NCBI GenBank assembly: GCA_018644785.1
Contig: JABGPV010000013.1
Location: 1-39,672, forward strand
Reading direction: 5' to 3'
Source of the DNA: Deltaproteobacteria bacterium
Lineage (GTDB): Bacteria > Desulfobacterota > DSM-4660 > Desulfatiglandales > Desulfatiglandaceae
Length of the DNA: 39,672 nt
Shown piece by piece: positions 25,236 through 34,370 of the stretch. The translations under genes and the position numbers were made by a program. How positions within the stretch are numbered: the stretch's first letter is position 1; each line of letters begins with the position of its first letter. The notes under the pieces were generated by a model, which was not told the origin of the DNA, did not search any database, and was given only the letters and a program-made list of their open reading frames with translations.

Positions 25236-25973
25236 TTACAGCCCCCCCAAATATACTTGTTGGACTTGATCATTTTGTTCGATCTCCTCGGGCGTGCCCT
25301 CAGCGATCTTTTCGCCGTAATGGATAACCGTAATGCTGTCGGATACCTTCATAACGAATTCGATGTCGTGTTCGATGAGAATGATGGTTACCCGCTCGGA
25401 GAGTTTTTGGATCAAATCGATCATGGAGATGCTTTCAAAACGACTCATCCCGGAGGTCGGCTCATCCAACATTAAAAGGGTTGGGTCGGTTGCCAAGGCC
25501 AGTCCAATCTCCAGTTTGCGCTGGTCGCCGTAGGATAGCTTCTGGGCCTCCAGATCCCGTTCCTCTTCCAGCCCGATCCACTCCAGCACTTCATCCGTGG
25601 ATCGTTTTAGTGTTCCATGACCCCCCAGATCACGCCAAATGGACGTACGTCGATTTAAACGCGACTGTACTGCCAGTTCGATGTTATTTCTCACCGAGAG
25701 CTGCACAAAAAAATTATTAATTTGGAATGAACGGGCCATGCCCAAACGGGAAAGGACATGGGGTTTGGCCCCGGTCACATCTCTATTCTGGAACATAACC
25801 GTGCCGTCATCCGGGGTAAAACGCCCGGTAATGACATTGAACAGGGTCGTTTTTCCCGCACCGTTGGGACCGATGATGGCCTTCAGCTCGCCCTTTTGAA
25901 CATCAAAAGAAAGGTTATTGAGTATGCGAAGCCGTCCAAAACTCTTGTTTAAATTCCGTACGCTCAGAATCAT
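25236..25973 (-). CDS. livG: LivG-type ABC ATPase (second importer)
   Basis: A 245-residue protein. Walker A GPNGAGKTT (35-43), the LivG signature variant LSYGDQRKLEIGLAL, Walker B LLMLDEPTSGM, then LIEHDIEFVMKVSDSITVIHYGEKIAEGTPEEI, typical of LivG, ending QQVYLGGL. The ATG overlaps the livM stop by 4 bp. Unlike the first cluster, LivG is a separate protein here. Confidence 0.93.
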   Translation of the reverse strand: MILSVRNLNKSFGRLRILNNLSFDVQKGELKAIIGPNGAGKTTLFNVITGRFTPDDGTVMFQNRDVTGAKPHVLSRLGMARSFQINNFFVQLSVRNNIELAVQSRLNRRTSIWRDLGGHGTLKRSTDEVLEWIGLEEERDLEAQKLSYGDQRKLEIGLALATDPTLLMLDEPTSGMSRFESISMIDLIQKLSERVTIILIEHDIEFVMKVSDSITVIHYGEKIAEGTPEEIEQNDQVQQVYLGGL

Positions 25974-26932
25974 TGTTTATTACGCCATCTGATTTTAGAG
26001 AGAAGCCCCATAACCCCGCCGGGCGCGAAAATGATCGTCAGAACAAAAAAGCCCCCGATGAAAATCATCCAGTTTTCAGTGATTGAACTCAGTTCATCCC
26101 CCAACAAAATGATGATAGCACCTCCCAATACCGGCCCTACCAAGGTTCCGATACCCCCAAGCACCGACATCAGTATTAAATCCCCGGACAACGTCCAGCT
26201 GAGCATACCCGGTGAAACAAAGTCCTGGTAGGTCCCAAACAGAACCCCTGCTACGGTAGCCATGCAGGCGGAAATCATGTAGCTCTTGATCTTCAGTTTA
26301 CGGATGTTGTAGCCCAGATAACTCACCCGTTCCTCATTTTCTCTGATTGCCACTAAAACCTTCCCGAAAGGGCTGTTAATGACCCGCCTGCAGATGAGGT
26401 AGACCAGCACGAAGAAGAAGAGCACCAGATAATAGAACCCGAACGGTCTTGCGATCTCCGCCTCCCAAACACCGGGGATGCCAATGGTGGCTTTGGCGAT
26501 GCTGATGCCGTTGTCACCGCCCGTAACAGTGGTCAGGTTAAAGGCGACCAGATAGAATAGCTGAGCAAAGGCCAAAGTGAGAAATACAAAGAAAATATCT
26601 TTCGTCTGTGTGGAAAAGAATCCCACAAAGAGGCCCACAACAACCGTGGCCAGAAGGGCTATTACCAGAACCGGAAACAGGTTGGAAGTCAGATGATTAA
26701 TGGTATAGGCCGCTGTATAGCCGCCCAGGCCGAAAAACAGGGCATGCCCTAAGCTGACGAGCCCGGTGTAACCGGCCAGGATATCGTAGCCGAGCAGCAT
26801 GATCCCAAAGATCAACACCTTGGTGAACAGATCCAAATAGTAGTCCGAGTAGAGGACAGGAGAACCAAGGGGCAAAAGAAGCAATAGCGCCAACACCATC
26901 AGCGGATACATATTTTTAGCGCGGAAAATCAT
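25970..26932 (-). CDS. livM: LivM-type ABC permease (second importer)
   Basis: A 320-residue polytopic protein. Core motif GLVSLGHALFFGLGGYTAAYTINHL, the cytoplasmic coupling loop VLVAIRENEERVSYLGYNIRKLKIKSYMISACMA, and the end IIFAPGGVMGLL. Intact, in contrast to the frameshifted livM of the first operon. It lies 43 bp after livH. Confidence 0.93.
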   Translation of the reverse strand: MIFRAKNMYPLMVLALLLLLPLGSPVLYSDYYLDLFTKVLIFGIMLLGYDILAGYTGLVSLGHALFFGLGGYTAAYTINHLTSNLFPVLVIALLATVVVGLFVGFFSTQTKDIFFVFLTLAFAQLFYLVAFNLTTVTGGDNGISIAKATIGIPGVWEAEIARPFGFYYLVLFFFVLVYLICRRVINSPFGKVLVAIRENEERVSYLGYNIRKLKIKSYMISACMATVAGVLFGTYQDFVSPGMLSWTLSGDLILMSVLGGIGTLVGPVLGGAIIILLGDELSSITENWMIFIGGFFVLTIIFAPGGVMGLLSKIRWRNKQ

Positions 26933-26975
26933 ACTGATTGCCTCAAAAGAATCCGTAAATTAATCGATAGACGCA

Positions 26976-27842
26976 TTACTGTGTTTCCGGAACCAGTCCG
27001 CTGGGCCTGAACAGCAGAATGGCGGCCATGACGATATAGATGGCCGCGTCAGCAAAGCCGGTAAGGAAAACGGCTCCCAATTGAATCGCTTGACCGATGA
27101 TCAGGGCGCCGATAACCGCTCCCCGTATGCTGCCCAGCCCTCCAACGATGACCACGATAAAGGCGTCGATGATGATGTCAACACCCATTTGGGGATATAC
27201 GGTTCGCATGGGGGCTACCACCGCTCCACCCAAAGCGGCGAAAGAGGCACAACCCACAAAGACAAGCGTAAAAACCTTTCGGGTATCGATGCCATGGGCC
27301 TCCAAGGTTTCAATGTCCTCGGTGCCTGCCCGTACAACCACTCCCCAGCGGGTTTTGGAGATTAGAAGCCAGATGCCGATGGCCAAAGCGACGCTGAAAA
27401 GGAGTACGAAAAGACGGTAAGTGGGGTAATAGATGCCAAAAAGGTTGGTGGCACCGGCCAGGAATTCAGGCATCTCTATGGAATAGATGTCGTTGCCCCA
27501 AATGAACTTAATACCGTTCTGAACAATGAGGCTGATGCCGAAGGTGAGCAACAAGTGGTGCAAGGGCGGCCGCCCGTACAAGGGCCGCAGTGAAAAAAAT
27601 TCAATGATAAAGCCGACCACTCCCACTACCAGGGGAGCGATCAATAGGGCTAACCAGAAGCTGCCTGTTAAATAGACCGTTGTGTAGCCGAAATAAGCCC
27701 CCAGCATGTACAGGGAACCGTGCGCAAAATTGAGCACCTCGAGCATTCCGAAAATGATGGTCAACCCGCCGGCCACCAGCATTAATACCATGCCGAGGGT
27801 TAATCCGTGCAGTATGGTTGTAAACAGAGTGGAAAAATCCAT
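26976..27842 (-). CDS. livH: LivH-type ABC permease (second importer)
   Basis: A 288-residue polytopic protein with TILHGLTLGMVLMLVAGGLTIIFGMLEVLNFAHGSLYMLGAYFGY at the start, the loop VVVRAGTEDIETLEAHGIDTRKVF, and GGLGSIRGAVIGALIIG. First gene of the run livHMGFK-iorAB and downstream. A purine-rich GGGGCGGT precedes the ATG. The 293-bp gap from iclR probably carries the operon promoter, but I see no strong sigma-70 match. Confidence 0.93.
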   Translation of the reverse strand: MDFSTLFTTILHGLTLGMVLMLVAGGLTIIFGMLEVLNFAHGSLYMLGAYFGYTTVYLTGSFWLALLIAPLVVGVVGFIIEFFSLRPLYGRPPLHHLLLTFGISLIVQNGIKFIWGNDIYSIEMPEFLAGATNLFGIYYPTYRLFVLLFSVALAIGIWLLISKTRWGVVVRAGTEDIETLEAHGIDTRKVFTLVFVGCASFAALGGAVVAPMRTVYPQMGVDIIIDAFIVVIVGGLGSIRGAVIGALIIGQAIQLGAVFLTGFADAAIYIVMAAILLFRPSGLVPETQ

Positions 27843-28061
27843 TAGTACCGCCCCATTGTAAAGGCCATCAACCGGGAATTAAGGTGTTCCGGGTAAATCT
27901 ACCCCTTCTTAATCCTTCCTTGCTCCGATCGTCCAAAGTTCCATCCCTTGAGAACAGCGGGCCTTCATATTGGCCCTCAGAAAGAAATATTTCACGATGC
28001 GAAACGAAGATTTTATTTTCTTATTACATGCTTTTTCAGATTGCAAGCTTTTTTTATTGAG

Positions 28062-28108
28062 AAAAAAATCCATTGGGGGCTGGATTGTCTCGAACGCGGA
28101 CTCAGCCC
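28062..28108 (-). terminator. Possible terminator after iclR
   Basis: On the minus strand GGGCTG (28108-28103) pairs with CAGCCC (28082-28077), with an inner GTC/GAC pairing. A run of seven T (28068-28062) follows after a gap of about 8 bases. The gap is longer than in a classic intrinsic terminator, so this is tentative. Confidence 0.3.
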
Positions 28109-28135
28109 GCAAACAAAAAATGGATATATCGGGGT

Positions 28136-28897
28136 TCAACCAGAAAGGGCTTCGGAGATGTTCCCTGCGGTTTCCATCACAATCGATATATATCTGGTGC
28201 TCTCCCGGTTGAACCGTTCACCATGGGCTGATATGCTGACGGCCGCCACGATTTTTCCGTTCTCACATACCGGCGCTGCAACACACTTTAAGCCTTCCTC
28301 GATCTCCTCGTTATCGATGGCGTAGCCCCGTTTTGCGCACTTGGCCAGTTCCTGTTTCAGAATATCCAGATCCGTGATGGTATTCCCCGTAAAACGGGTT
28401 AGGCCTTTTTTCAAAAGCGCTTTCACCAATGCTTCTTCCGGAAGGGCGGACAACAACACCTTGCCGACCCCTGAGCAGTGGGCGGGAAGTTTCGCCCCGA
28501 CCCGTGTGATGACCCGGATTGTCCTTTTGCCTTCGATCTTGTCCACGTAGAGGGCCTCTCCCTGATGAAGGACAGCAAGATGGACCGTTTCATGACACTG
28601 CTCATTCATTCTTTTCAGGAAAGGACGGGCGACTTTCTTGATTCTGACGTGGGGTTCGGCTAACATTCCGAGATGATATAGCTTCGATCCGAGGCAATAT
28701 CGCGATGTCTTCGGATCTTTATCCAGGTAACCGAAATCTTCCAGATTGGAAAGAATGCGAAAGGTAGAAGGTTTGTTCAGATCAAGACCGGCACTGATCT
28801 CCGTGACGGTGAGTTCTTTTCCTTCTTCGTCAAAGAACTCTAGGATGTTCAGCGCTTTCTCCAGAACTTTGATTCGATATTTGCTTTGTTTTTTCAT
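28136..28897 (-). CDS. IclR-family transcriptional regulator
   Basis: A 253-residue protein. The winged helix at residues about 9-70 includes VLEKALNILEFFDEEGKELTVTEISAGLDLNKPSTFRILSNLEDFGYL. The IclR effector domain (about 80-250) has RPFLKRMNEQCHETVHLAVLHQGEALYVDKIEG, LPAHCSGVGKVLLSALPEE and GYAIDNEEIEEGLKCVAAPV. IclR proteins usually control adjacent catabolic operons in response to a small organic acid. It is upstream of and co-directional with the second liv/ior operon, and divergent from the M24 gene, so it could control either. Confidence 0.92.
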   Translation of the reverse strand: MKKQSKYRIKVLEKALNILEFFDEEGKELTVTEISAGLDLNKPSTFRILSNLEDFGYLDKDPKTSRYCLGSKLYHLGMLAEPHVRIKKVARPFLKRMNEQCHETVHLAVLHQGEALYVDKIEGKRTIRVITRVGAKLPAHCSGVGKVLLSALPEEALVKALLKKGLTRFTGNTITDLDILKQELAKCAKRGYAIDNEEIEEGLKCVAAPVCENGKIVAAVSISAHGERFNRESTRYISIVMETAGNISEALSG

Positions 28898-28916
28898 ATT
28901 GTGAAACCCTTATTTT

Positions 28917-28945
28917 ATTTTCTCCGGTTGTTTCCGTGTTGTCAA
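28917..28945 (-). promoter_or_regulatory. Sigma-70 promoter for iclR
   Basis: On the minus strand TTGACA (28945-28940), a 17-bp spacer and GAAAAT (28922-28917), about 20 bp before the iclR ATG. The -35 is perfect; the -10 matches 4 of 6. The rest of the divergent region to 29174 shows no gene; regulator sites may be there, but I cannot define one. Confidence 0.45.
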
Positions 28946-29174
28946 GAAAAAAAACGAAATATCACCGTTTCAAGGAACTAATCCCACAAAAAGGGAATTC
29001 AAAAGGATTTTCCGGATAGGCGCCATTCAAGCGGCAACGGGGATTGAACCTGAACTTCAATATTTAAACGACTGTGTTTCCAGTTCAAAACTTTACATAA
29101 GCCTTTTGTTGTGCCATGTTTGCTCCCAGGAAAGTCTGGGACTTTACCAAATTCGTTTATAGGGGGGATAAAAT

Positions 29175-30260
29175 ATGTTTGCCGGAAACTCAAATTTTCA
29201 AAAAGAATTGGATTCGCTTCAGGTCGATGTGGCATTCATCCTGAAACCCCATAATGTTTTATATCTTGCCGGATATGCCTCTGTCTGTTCAGGAGTGGTT
29301 GCTTCACCCCATGGGGCGCCCGTCTTTTGTACCCTGTGGCTTGACGCCCCGGAGGCCAAGAAGCTTTGTACTATTCCTGAAGTTAGGGGATACCGGTATC
29401 CGCAGGAAAGCCTCACGGGAAAAATGATTCGGATCATAAACAAAGCGGGCGTTTTGCCCAAACGGATCGGCGTGGAAAAGGATTTCATGTTATTACGGGA
29501 CTATGAGAAGCTCCTTGAAGCGTTCCCCCATGCCGAATTTGTACATATAACCCCTCTGATAGATCATTTGCGTGCCATTAAATCAGACGAGGAAATCCAA
29601 AAAATCCGAAAGTCCGCCGAAATTGCCGACAAGGCAATGGCGGCAGCCATACAGGCGGTTCAACCGGGGGTAACGGAAATAGAAGTCGCTGCGGAAGCCG
29701 AATATGTTATGCGCAAACTGGGTTCTGAAAAACCGGCTTTTTCCACATTTGTCGCTTCCGGAAGCCGAACCCTGTTGGCCCACCCCATCGCCTCCCGACG
29801 CAGGATCGAGCGGGGGGAGCCGGTTGTGATTGATCTGGGGGCAACCTGGGATGGGTACGCTTCCGATATCTGCCGCACCACCTTTGCCGACGAACCCACA
29901 GAAGAGCAGGTGGAATACCTGCGTCTGGTGGTCCGGGCACAGGACGCCGCGGCCGGCGTTCTCCGGGAGGGCGCCATATCCGCCAGTGTTTTCAATGCAG
30001 TTTATGAGGTATTCGAGGAAAACAATCTCGGAAAATTCCTGCCCCATGACATTGGCTACGGCGTCGGTCTGAGGCAGTCCGAATTCTTTCCCATTATCGA
30101 AAAAAACAGCGCCACCGTCCTCAAGGAAAACATGGTGGTCGCACTTCTTCAAACCACCTCGTTCTCTAAGAAGATAGGGGGATTAAGGGTGGAAGACATC
30201 TTCAAAGTCGGCCGGACCGGATGCGAAAAGATCACTGGTCACGTGCAACCCCACTTATGA
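29175..30260 (+). CDS. M24-family (Xaa-Pro aminopeptidase/creatinase-like) protein with lost metal ligands
   Basis: A 361-residue protein with a creatinase N-terminal domain (about 1-130) and a pita-bread domain (about 140-355). Active M24 peptidases bind two metals with Asp, Asp, His, Glu, Glu. Asp220 (VVIDLGATWDGYASDICRT) and Asp231 are present, and Glu340 (GGLRVEDIFKV) is present. The GHGxG histidine is Tyr295 (HDIGYGVGL), the following HE histidine is Ser302, and the EPG glutamate is missing (ALLQTTS). So it is probably not a normal metallopeptidase; creatinase, a metal-free relative, shows that the fold can catalyse other C-N cleavage. An AGGGGGG site precedes the ATG. It is transcribed away from iclR. 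Confidence 0.85.
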   Translation: MFAGNSNFQKELDSLQVDVAFILKPHNVLYLAGYASVCSGVVASPHGAPVFCTLWLDAPEAKKLCTIPEVRGYRYPQESLTGKMIRIINKAGVLPKRIGVEKDFMLLRDYEKLLEAFPHAEFVHITPLIDHLRAIKSDEEIQKIRKSAEIADKAMAAAIQAVQPGVTEIEVAAEAEYVMRKLGSEKPAFSTFVASGSRTLLAHPIASRRRIERGEPVVIDLGATWDGYASDICRTTFADEPTEEQVEYLRLVVRAQDAAAGVLREGAISASVFNAVYEVFEENNLGKFLPHDIGYGVGLRQSEFFPIIEKNSATVLKENMVVALLQTTSFSKKIGGLRVEDIFKVGRTGCEKITGHVQPHL

Positions 30261-30270
30261 TTGATTTTAT

Positions 30271-30406
30271 ACAAGGCGCATCCTGGGAAAGAAGCAAAGA
30301 AATATATGGTTGAGAGAATTCGTGAATGGTTGACAGGCTTGGGGGTGACGCCATGAACAGTATGACTTACAAAGGATATTTTCCCAGAATTAGCTTTAGG
30401 CGTTGA
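30271..30406 (+). pseudogene. Remnant of a second hicAB copy
   Basis: About 128 bp closely match the hicA 3' end and hicB start at 537-663. The hicA part reads in frame from AHPGKEAKKY to its TGA at 30354-30356. The hicB part starts at the ATG at 30353 and stops after 17 codons at 30404-30406, where similarity ends. Neither protein can be made. It sits between the M24 gene and cbbQ. Confidence 0.85.
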
Positions 30407-30451
30407 AAATCCGAGGCATCCCAAAAAATAACATCACTCGAGGGCCCTTTC

Positions 30452-31264
30452 ATGCAGAACCAGATTAAACCGATCGAAGCTTATTATATTGAAGATGAAC
30501 CCTACTATCTGCCTTCACATAACGAAGTGGACATCTTCACAGAGGCTTACCGAAACCATCTCCCGGTTTTGCTGAAAGGGCCTACGGGATGCGGTAAAAC
30601 GCGATTTATGGAGTACATGGCATGGCGTCTCAAACGGCCCCTTCTCACTGTGGCCTGCCACGACGATTTAACCAGCGGCGACCTGGTGGGCCGCTATCTT
30701 ATTCAGGGGAGCGAAACGGTCTGGATGGACGGGCCTTTGGCCCTGGCAGTAAAAACAGGCGGATTCTGTTACCTGGATGAAATTGTTGAGGCCCGGAAAG
30801 ACACCACCGTGGTCATCCATCCCCTGAGTGACAATCGTCGTATTCTGCCCATGGAAAAAAAAGGCGAAGTGATGACCGCAGCAGCTGAATTCATGCTCAT
30901 TTTATCCTTCAATCCCGGCTATCAAAGCATCATGAAGGATCTCAAACCGAGCACAAGACAACGCTTTGTTTCCCTGGAATTTGATTATCCCGCAGAGCCT
31001 GGTGAAATCGCTATAGTCGTCCAAGAAGCGGGTGTGGACCAAGAAACCGCCAAGCATCTGGTTCGTCTGGGGCACATGACCCGAAACCTCAAAGAAAAGG
31101 GCCTCGATGAAGGGGGCAGCACCCGATTGCTTATTAATGCCGGCAAACTGATACAATCAGGCATCTCGACCCATGACGCTTGTCAGGCCGCCATCACCCA
31201 TACGCTCAGCGACGACCGGGAGATGCAGCAATCCATGAATGAAATGATCTCCTCCCTCTTTTAA
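30452..31264 (+). CDS. cbbQ: CbbQ/NorQ-type MoxR AAA+ ATPase
   Basis: A 270-residue AAA+ protein: Walker A GPTGCGKT (43-50), the HDDLTSGDLVGRYLIQG insertion, Walker B GFCYLDE (104-110), sensor-1 LSFNPGYQ (151-158) and the arginine finger in STRQRF (167-172), with the CbbQ/NirQ C-terminal domain. CbbQ with CbbO remodels RuBisCO, and NorQ with NorD matures nitric oxide reductase; neither target gene is in this window. The ribosome binding site is weak (GAGGGC). 14 bp separate it from the partner gene. Confidence 0.88.
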   Translation: MQNQIKPIEAYYIEDEPYYLPSHNEVDIFTEAYRNHLPVLLKGPTGCGKTRFMEYMAWRLKRPLLTVACHDDLTSGDLVGRYLIQGSETVWMDGPLALAVKTGGFCYLDEIVEARKDTTVVIHPLSDNRRILPMEKKGEVMTAAAEFMLILSFNPGYQSIMKDLKPSTRQRFVSLEFDYPAEPGEIAIVVQEAGVDQETAKHLVRLGHMTRNLKEKGLDEGGSTRLLINAGKLIQSGISTHDACQAAITHTLSDDREMQQSMNEMISSLF

Positions 31265-31278
31265 CCGGGAAGCGATTC

Positions 31279-33627
31279 ATGGCCTTTCTGACCGAACAGC
31301 AAGACTCCGAAAACGACATCCTGTCGGTTTTTGAACTCCCCCTTGAAACCGGCTCCAAAATCTATTACGCGGAAGATCTGGAGGAACTGGGATTTTTGAA
31401 TCTTCTGGACGGTTTTTCCATTGAGATTCGCAAAACCCTGCTACTTCATGCCCAAACCCTTGCGAGCATCAAACCGGAGTTGGGGTTCCATTTCCTGCTC
31501 AAAGCCGGGGATCTGCTGGAATTGATAGAACCGGAAGCATTGGATAAATGGGTAGCCCTGGTCCTGGACATATCTGATGTGGAAGGGCTTAATCCAGCGA
31601 AAGAATTCATTCTGGCCTTAAACAACCACCCCCTTTTCATTCGACATTGGGGAGAGGGCGTTTCCTTTTTTGAGGTACAAGGCATATTACAAAATTATGT
31701 TCATGCTCTGGGGAATCGGGACTTTCAACTGGAACCGGCACACGCACATTACACCGACACACAAACCATTTATGTTCCGGAACGGATCTCAACGTTTTCC
31801 CGAAAAGAAGATAACGCGCTCCTTTACAAGATTATGATCACCCACAAGTTCCTGCAAGCAAAACTGGGAACTTATGGACTGGATCTTAAAAAACACCAAC
31901 AGATGGAACATACCGCCGTTTTTCAGGCTGACGAACATTCCCATAAAGCCGGCACGCCAACCCTTTCCAGTTTCTGGAACCAATTTTCCGAACCCCTTCT
32001 GGCGGAAGATCTCTTCAATTTTTTTGAGACCATCAGAATTGAAGCGTGGATAAGGGAAAACCTCCCGGGACTCTTTCGGGAAATGAACCGGCTGAAAACC
32101 CGGTTGTTCCGGAAGAGAAAAGTAAATGCCAAGCTTCCTCCCAAAAGCCTGATCATCGATAATCTCTTCAGCCGTTGGCTCACGGGAGATATTCTCCCCC
32201 TGAAGAAATCCGTTTGGGCGAAAGCAGCCGAGGATATTGATCAATTCCTGGATTCCCTCAGGTTACCCTCCCAAACCGTTGAAGATACTGCCGCAGCCGT
32301 ACTCGGCGCTTATGCCAAACTTGATGCTATTCCCGGATTCTACGAACGGGTGACACCGGTCCCCTTCATGGGCCTGCTGAAACCCGAAGAAGCCCGGAGG
32401 GGGCGTCAAAAAAGGCGCGAGGCCACACGCATCAGGTTTCGTGAGGAATTGGCAAAAATGATACAGGACTTACCCCAGTGCGATCAGATGGAAATTGAGA
32501 TTCCCGGAACCGATGACGAGCAGGGTGCTGAAAAAAAATCCGTGCCCCAACAACCGGTTCCCCATGAACTTCTCATGGACGGCAACCCGGTTCCCATCCC
32601 TGGAGCCATGCGGAAAATCATAATGGAGATATATGAAGATCTTGGGGCCATTCCCGGCACTTATGTGGCAACGGCGGATGACATGAGCGGCCATGCGTTT
32701 CAGTCTCTCTGCCAGACGCCCACGGGGACCAGCAATATCCTTTCCGAGCACACCGCGGGCGTACATGTCTATGACGAATGGGATTACAGAAGGAAAGGGT
32801 ATCGCAAAAGATGGGTTCTTTTAAGAGAATCGGATGCCGCAACGGACGACTCAGATTTTTCAAACGAGGTCCTTGACCGGCATCGGGGAATGATTCAGTC
32901 CATCAAACGGCAGTTTGAACGCATCCAACTGGCCCAGGTCCTCCTTAAAAGGCAGAAAGACGGCGACCGCATTGATCTGGATGCCGCCATCGAGGGCTTT
33001 GCGGACCAGCGTGCGGGCCTGATACCCTCCGAGCGCGTGTTTGCCCATATGCGTCGGGATAAGCGGGACATTGCCACCGCTTTTCTGATTGATTTGAGCG
33101 GTTCCACCAAAGGCTGGATCAATGACATGGAACGGACGGCGTTACTCATCCTCAGTGAAGCCCTTCAAGTATTGAAAGATCGATTTGCCATTTATGGTTT
33201 TTCCGGCAGGACGCGAAAACGCTGCGAACTGTTTCGCATCAAGGGATTTGAGGAGGCTTACGGAGAAACCATCAAAGAACGCATTTCAGGACTTGTCCCG
33301 CTGGATTATACCCGCATGGGACCCCCCATCCGCCATCTCACCGGCATCCTCAAACAGGTGGAGGCGCAAACACGACTGATGATCACCCTGAGCGACGGCA
33401 AACCCGATGATTACGATATCTATAAAGGCCGGTACGGTATCGAGGATACCCGGCAAGCCCTGTTGGAAACACGGAAGGCCGGCATTCACCCCTTCTGCAT
33501 CACCATTGACAAGGCGGAACACCATTATCTGTCCCACATGTACGGACCCGCCAATTATGTGTTCATTGATGATATTGCGAAACTGCCGGTGAAAATTCCG
33601 GAAATTTATCGGAAACTGACCACATAG
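31279..33627 (+). CDS. cbbO: CbbO/NorD-type von Willebrand A-domain protein, partner of the AAA+ ATPase
   Basis: A 782-residue protein. The long helical N-terminal part (about 1-590) is typical of CbbO/NorD and has a basic linker (EEARRGRQKRREATRIRFREEL) near 370. The C-terminal VWA domain (about 598-782) has the metal-ion-dependent adhesion site: DLSGST (605-610), Thr in DYTRMG (about 678) and Asp in TLSDGKPDDYD (about 706). In known pairs the VWA protein recruits the target to the CbbQ ring. The start is an ATG with GGGAAG nearby. No RuBisCO, nitric oxide reductase or gas-vesicle gene is present, so the client is unknown. Confidence 0.87.
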   Translation: MAFLTEQQDSENDILSVFELPLETGSKIYYAEDLEELGFLNLLDGFSIEIRKTLLLHAQTLASIKPELGFHFLLKAGDLLELIEPEALDKWVALVLDISDVEGLNPAKEFILALNNHPLFIRHWGEGVSFFEVQGILQNYVHALGNRDFQLEPAHAHYTDTQTIYVPERISTFSRKEDNALLYKIMITHKFLQAKLGTYGLDLKKHQQMEHTAVFQADEHSHKAGTPTLSSFWNQFSEPLLAEDLFNFFETIRIEAWIRENLPGLFREMNRLKTRLFRKRKVNAKLPPKSLIIDNLFSRWLTGDILPLKKSVWAKAAEDIDQFLDSLRLPSQTVEDTAAAVLGAYAKLDAIPGFYERVTPVPFMGLLKPEEARRGRQKRREATRIRFREELAKMIQDLPQCDQMEIEIPGTDDEQGAEKKSVPQQPVPHELLMDGNPVPIPGAMRKIIMEIYEDLGAIPGTYVATADDMSGHAFQSLCQTPTGTSNILSEHTAGVHVYDEWDYRRKGYRKRWVLLRESDAATDDSDFSNEVLDRHRGMIQSIKRQFERIQLAQVLLKRQKDGDRIDLDAAIEGFADQRAGLIPSERVFAHMRRDKRDIATAFLIDLSGSTKGWINDMERTALLILSEALQVLKDRFAIYGFSGRTRKRCELFRIKGFEEAYGETIKERISGLVPLDYTRMGPPIRHLTGILKQVEAQTRLMITLSDGKPDDYDIYKGRYGIEDTRQALLETRKAGIHPFCITIDKAEHHYLSHMYGPANYVFIDDIAKLPVKIPEIYRKLTT

Positions 33628-33767
33628 GTTAGCCACCATTGCCATGGGAAGATCTTCGGGCTTTCATCCGAGGAAATTCCGAAAATGGACAACCGTTGTA
33701 GCTGATTTCTGATCCGAATCAATCTTTTCTGCGTGGATGACTTTGGCTGGAATCTTACCCCGTATCT

Positions 33768-34307
33768 CTACCATTCAAGATCATCAGGTATTGGAAACTC
33801 AGCATAGGGATCATCAGGATCAAGTTCTTTTATTACCGATGAATTAAGGAGGATAAGAGATTCCGCTTTGCGATCCTGAATCTGTCTGGCTGCTTTTGCA
33901 GGGACGACTAAATATTGCTCATCCTGCTTGACAATGGCCATTTTACCATTACTTAGACCTCCAACAATTTGTTTGCTGACATAGAGTTTTTTAATCTTTT
34001 TGTTGTCAACAAAATGAAAGGAATTATCTCCTTCGACTTCAATCAAATTTTGCTTGATTATCTGCCTTATCTGGCCTTGAACTTCCTTTTCCTTAGCGAC
34101 CTCATTACGTTGACGATTCAGTTCTCTGTTACGGGCCGACTGCTCATTGCGAGCCAGTTGGATTCTTCTTTGGATCTCATCATCTTCCCGCGTTTTTTTA
34201 TTTCTTTTTTTCGAGCGGGAAACACGCTTCTCATTGATTGCCTTGTTGGCCTGCTTCTTGGTCACCAAGCCTTTTTTCAGAAATTGTTCCTTAAACGAAT
34301 TGCCCAC
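33768..34307 (-). CDS. DUF2058 (YaiL-like) family protein
   Basis: A 179-residue protein with the DUF2058 pattern: GNSFKEQFLKKGLVTKKQANKA, a basic stretch with KRNKKTREDDEIQRRIQLARNEQSARNRELNRQR, then a small beta domain NKKIKKLYVSKQIVGGLSNGKMAIVKQDEQYLVVPAKAA. The E. coli relative YaiL is annotated as a nucleoprotein/polynuclease-like protein, but its role is not established. I start it at the GTG at 34307, with AGAGGTG 6 bp before it; an upstream GTG at 34316 is that same site. It lies 63 bp after the MaoC-like gene. DUF2058 is common in gammaproteobacteria, so acquisition is plausible. Confidence 0.8.
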   Translation of the reverse strand: MGNSFKEQFLKKGLVTKKQANKAINEKRVSRSKKRNKKTREDDEIQRRIQLARNEQSARNRELNRQRNEVAKEKEVQGQIRQIIKQNLIEVEGDNSFHFVDNKKIKKLYVSKQIVGGLSNGKMAIVKQDEQYLVVPAKAARQIQDRKAESLILLNSSVIKELDPDDPYAEFPIPDDLEW

Positions 34308-34370
34308 TATATTCACCTCTTTTGGATCGGGGTCATTATTACTTATTACCTAAAATCTGCATTCAGTATT

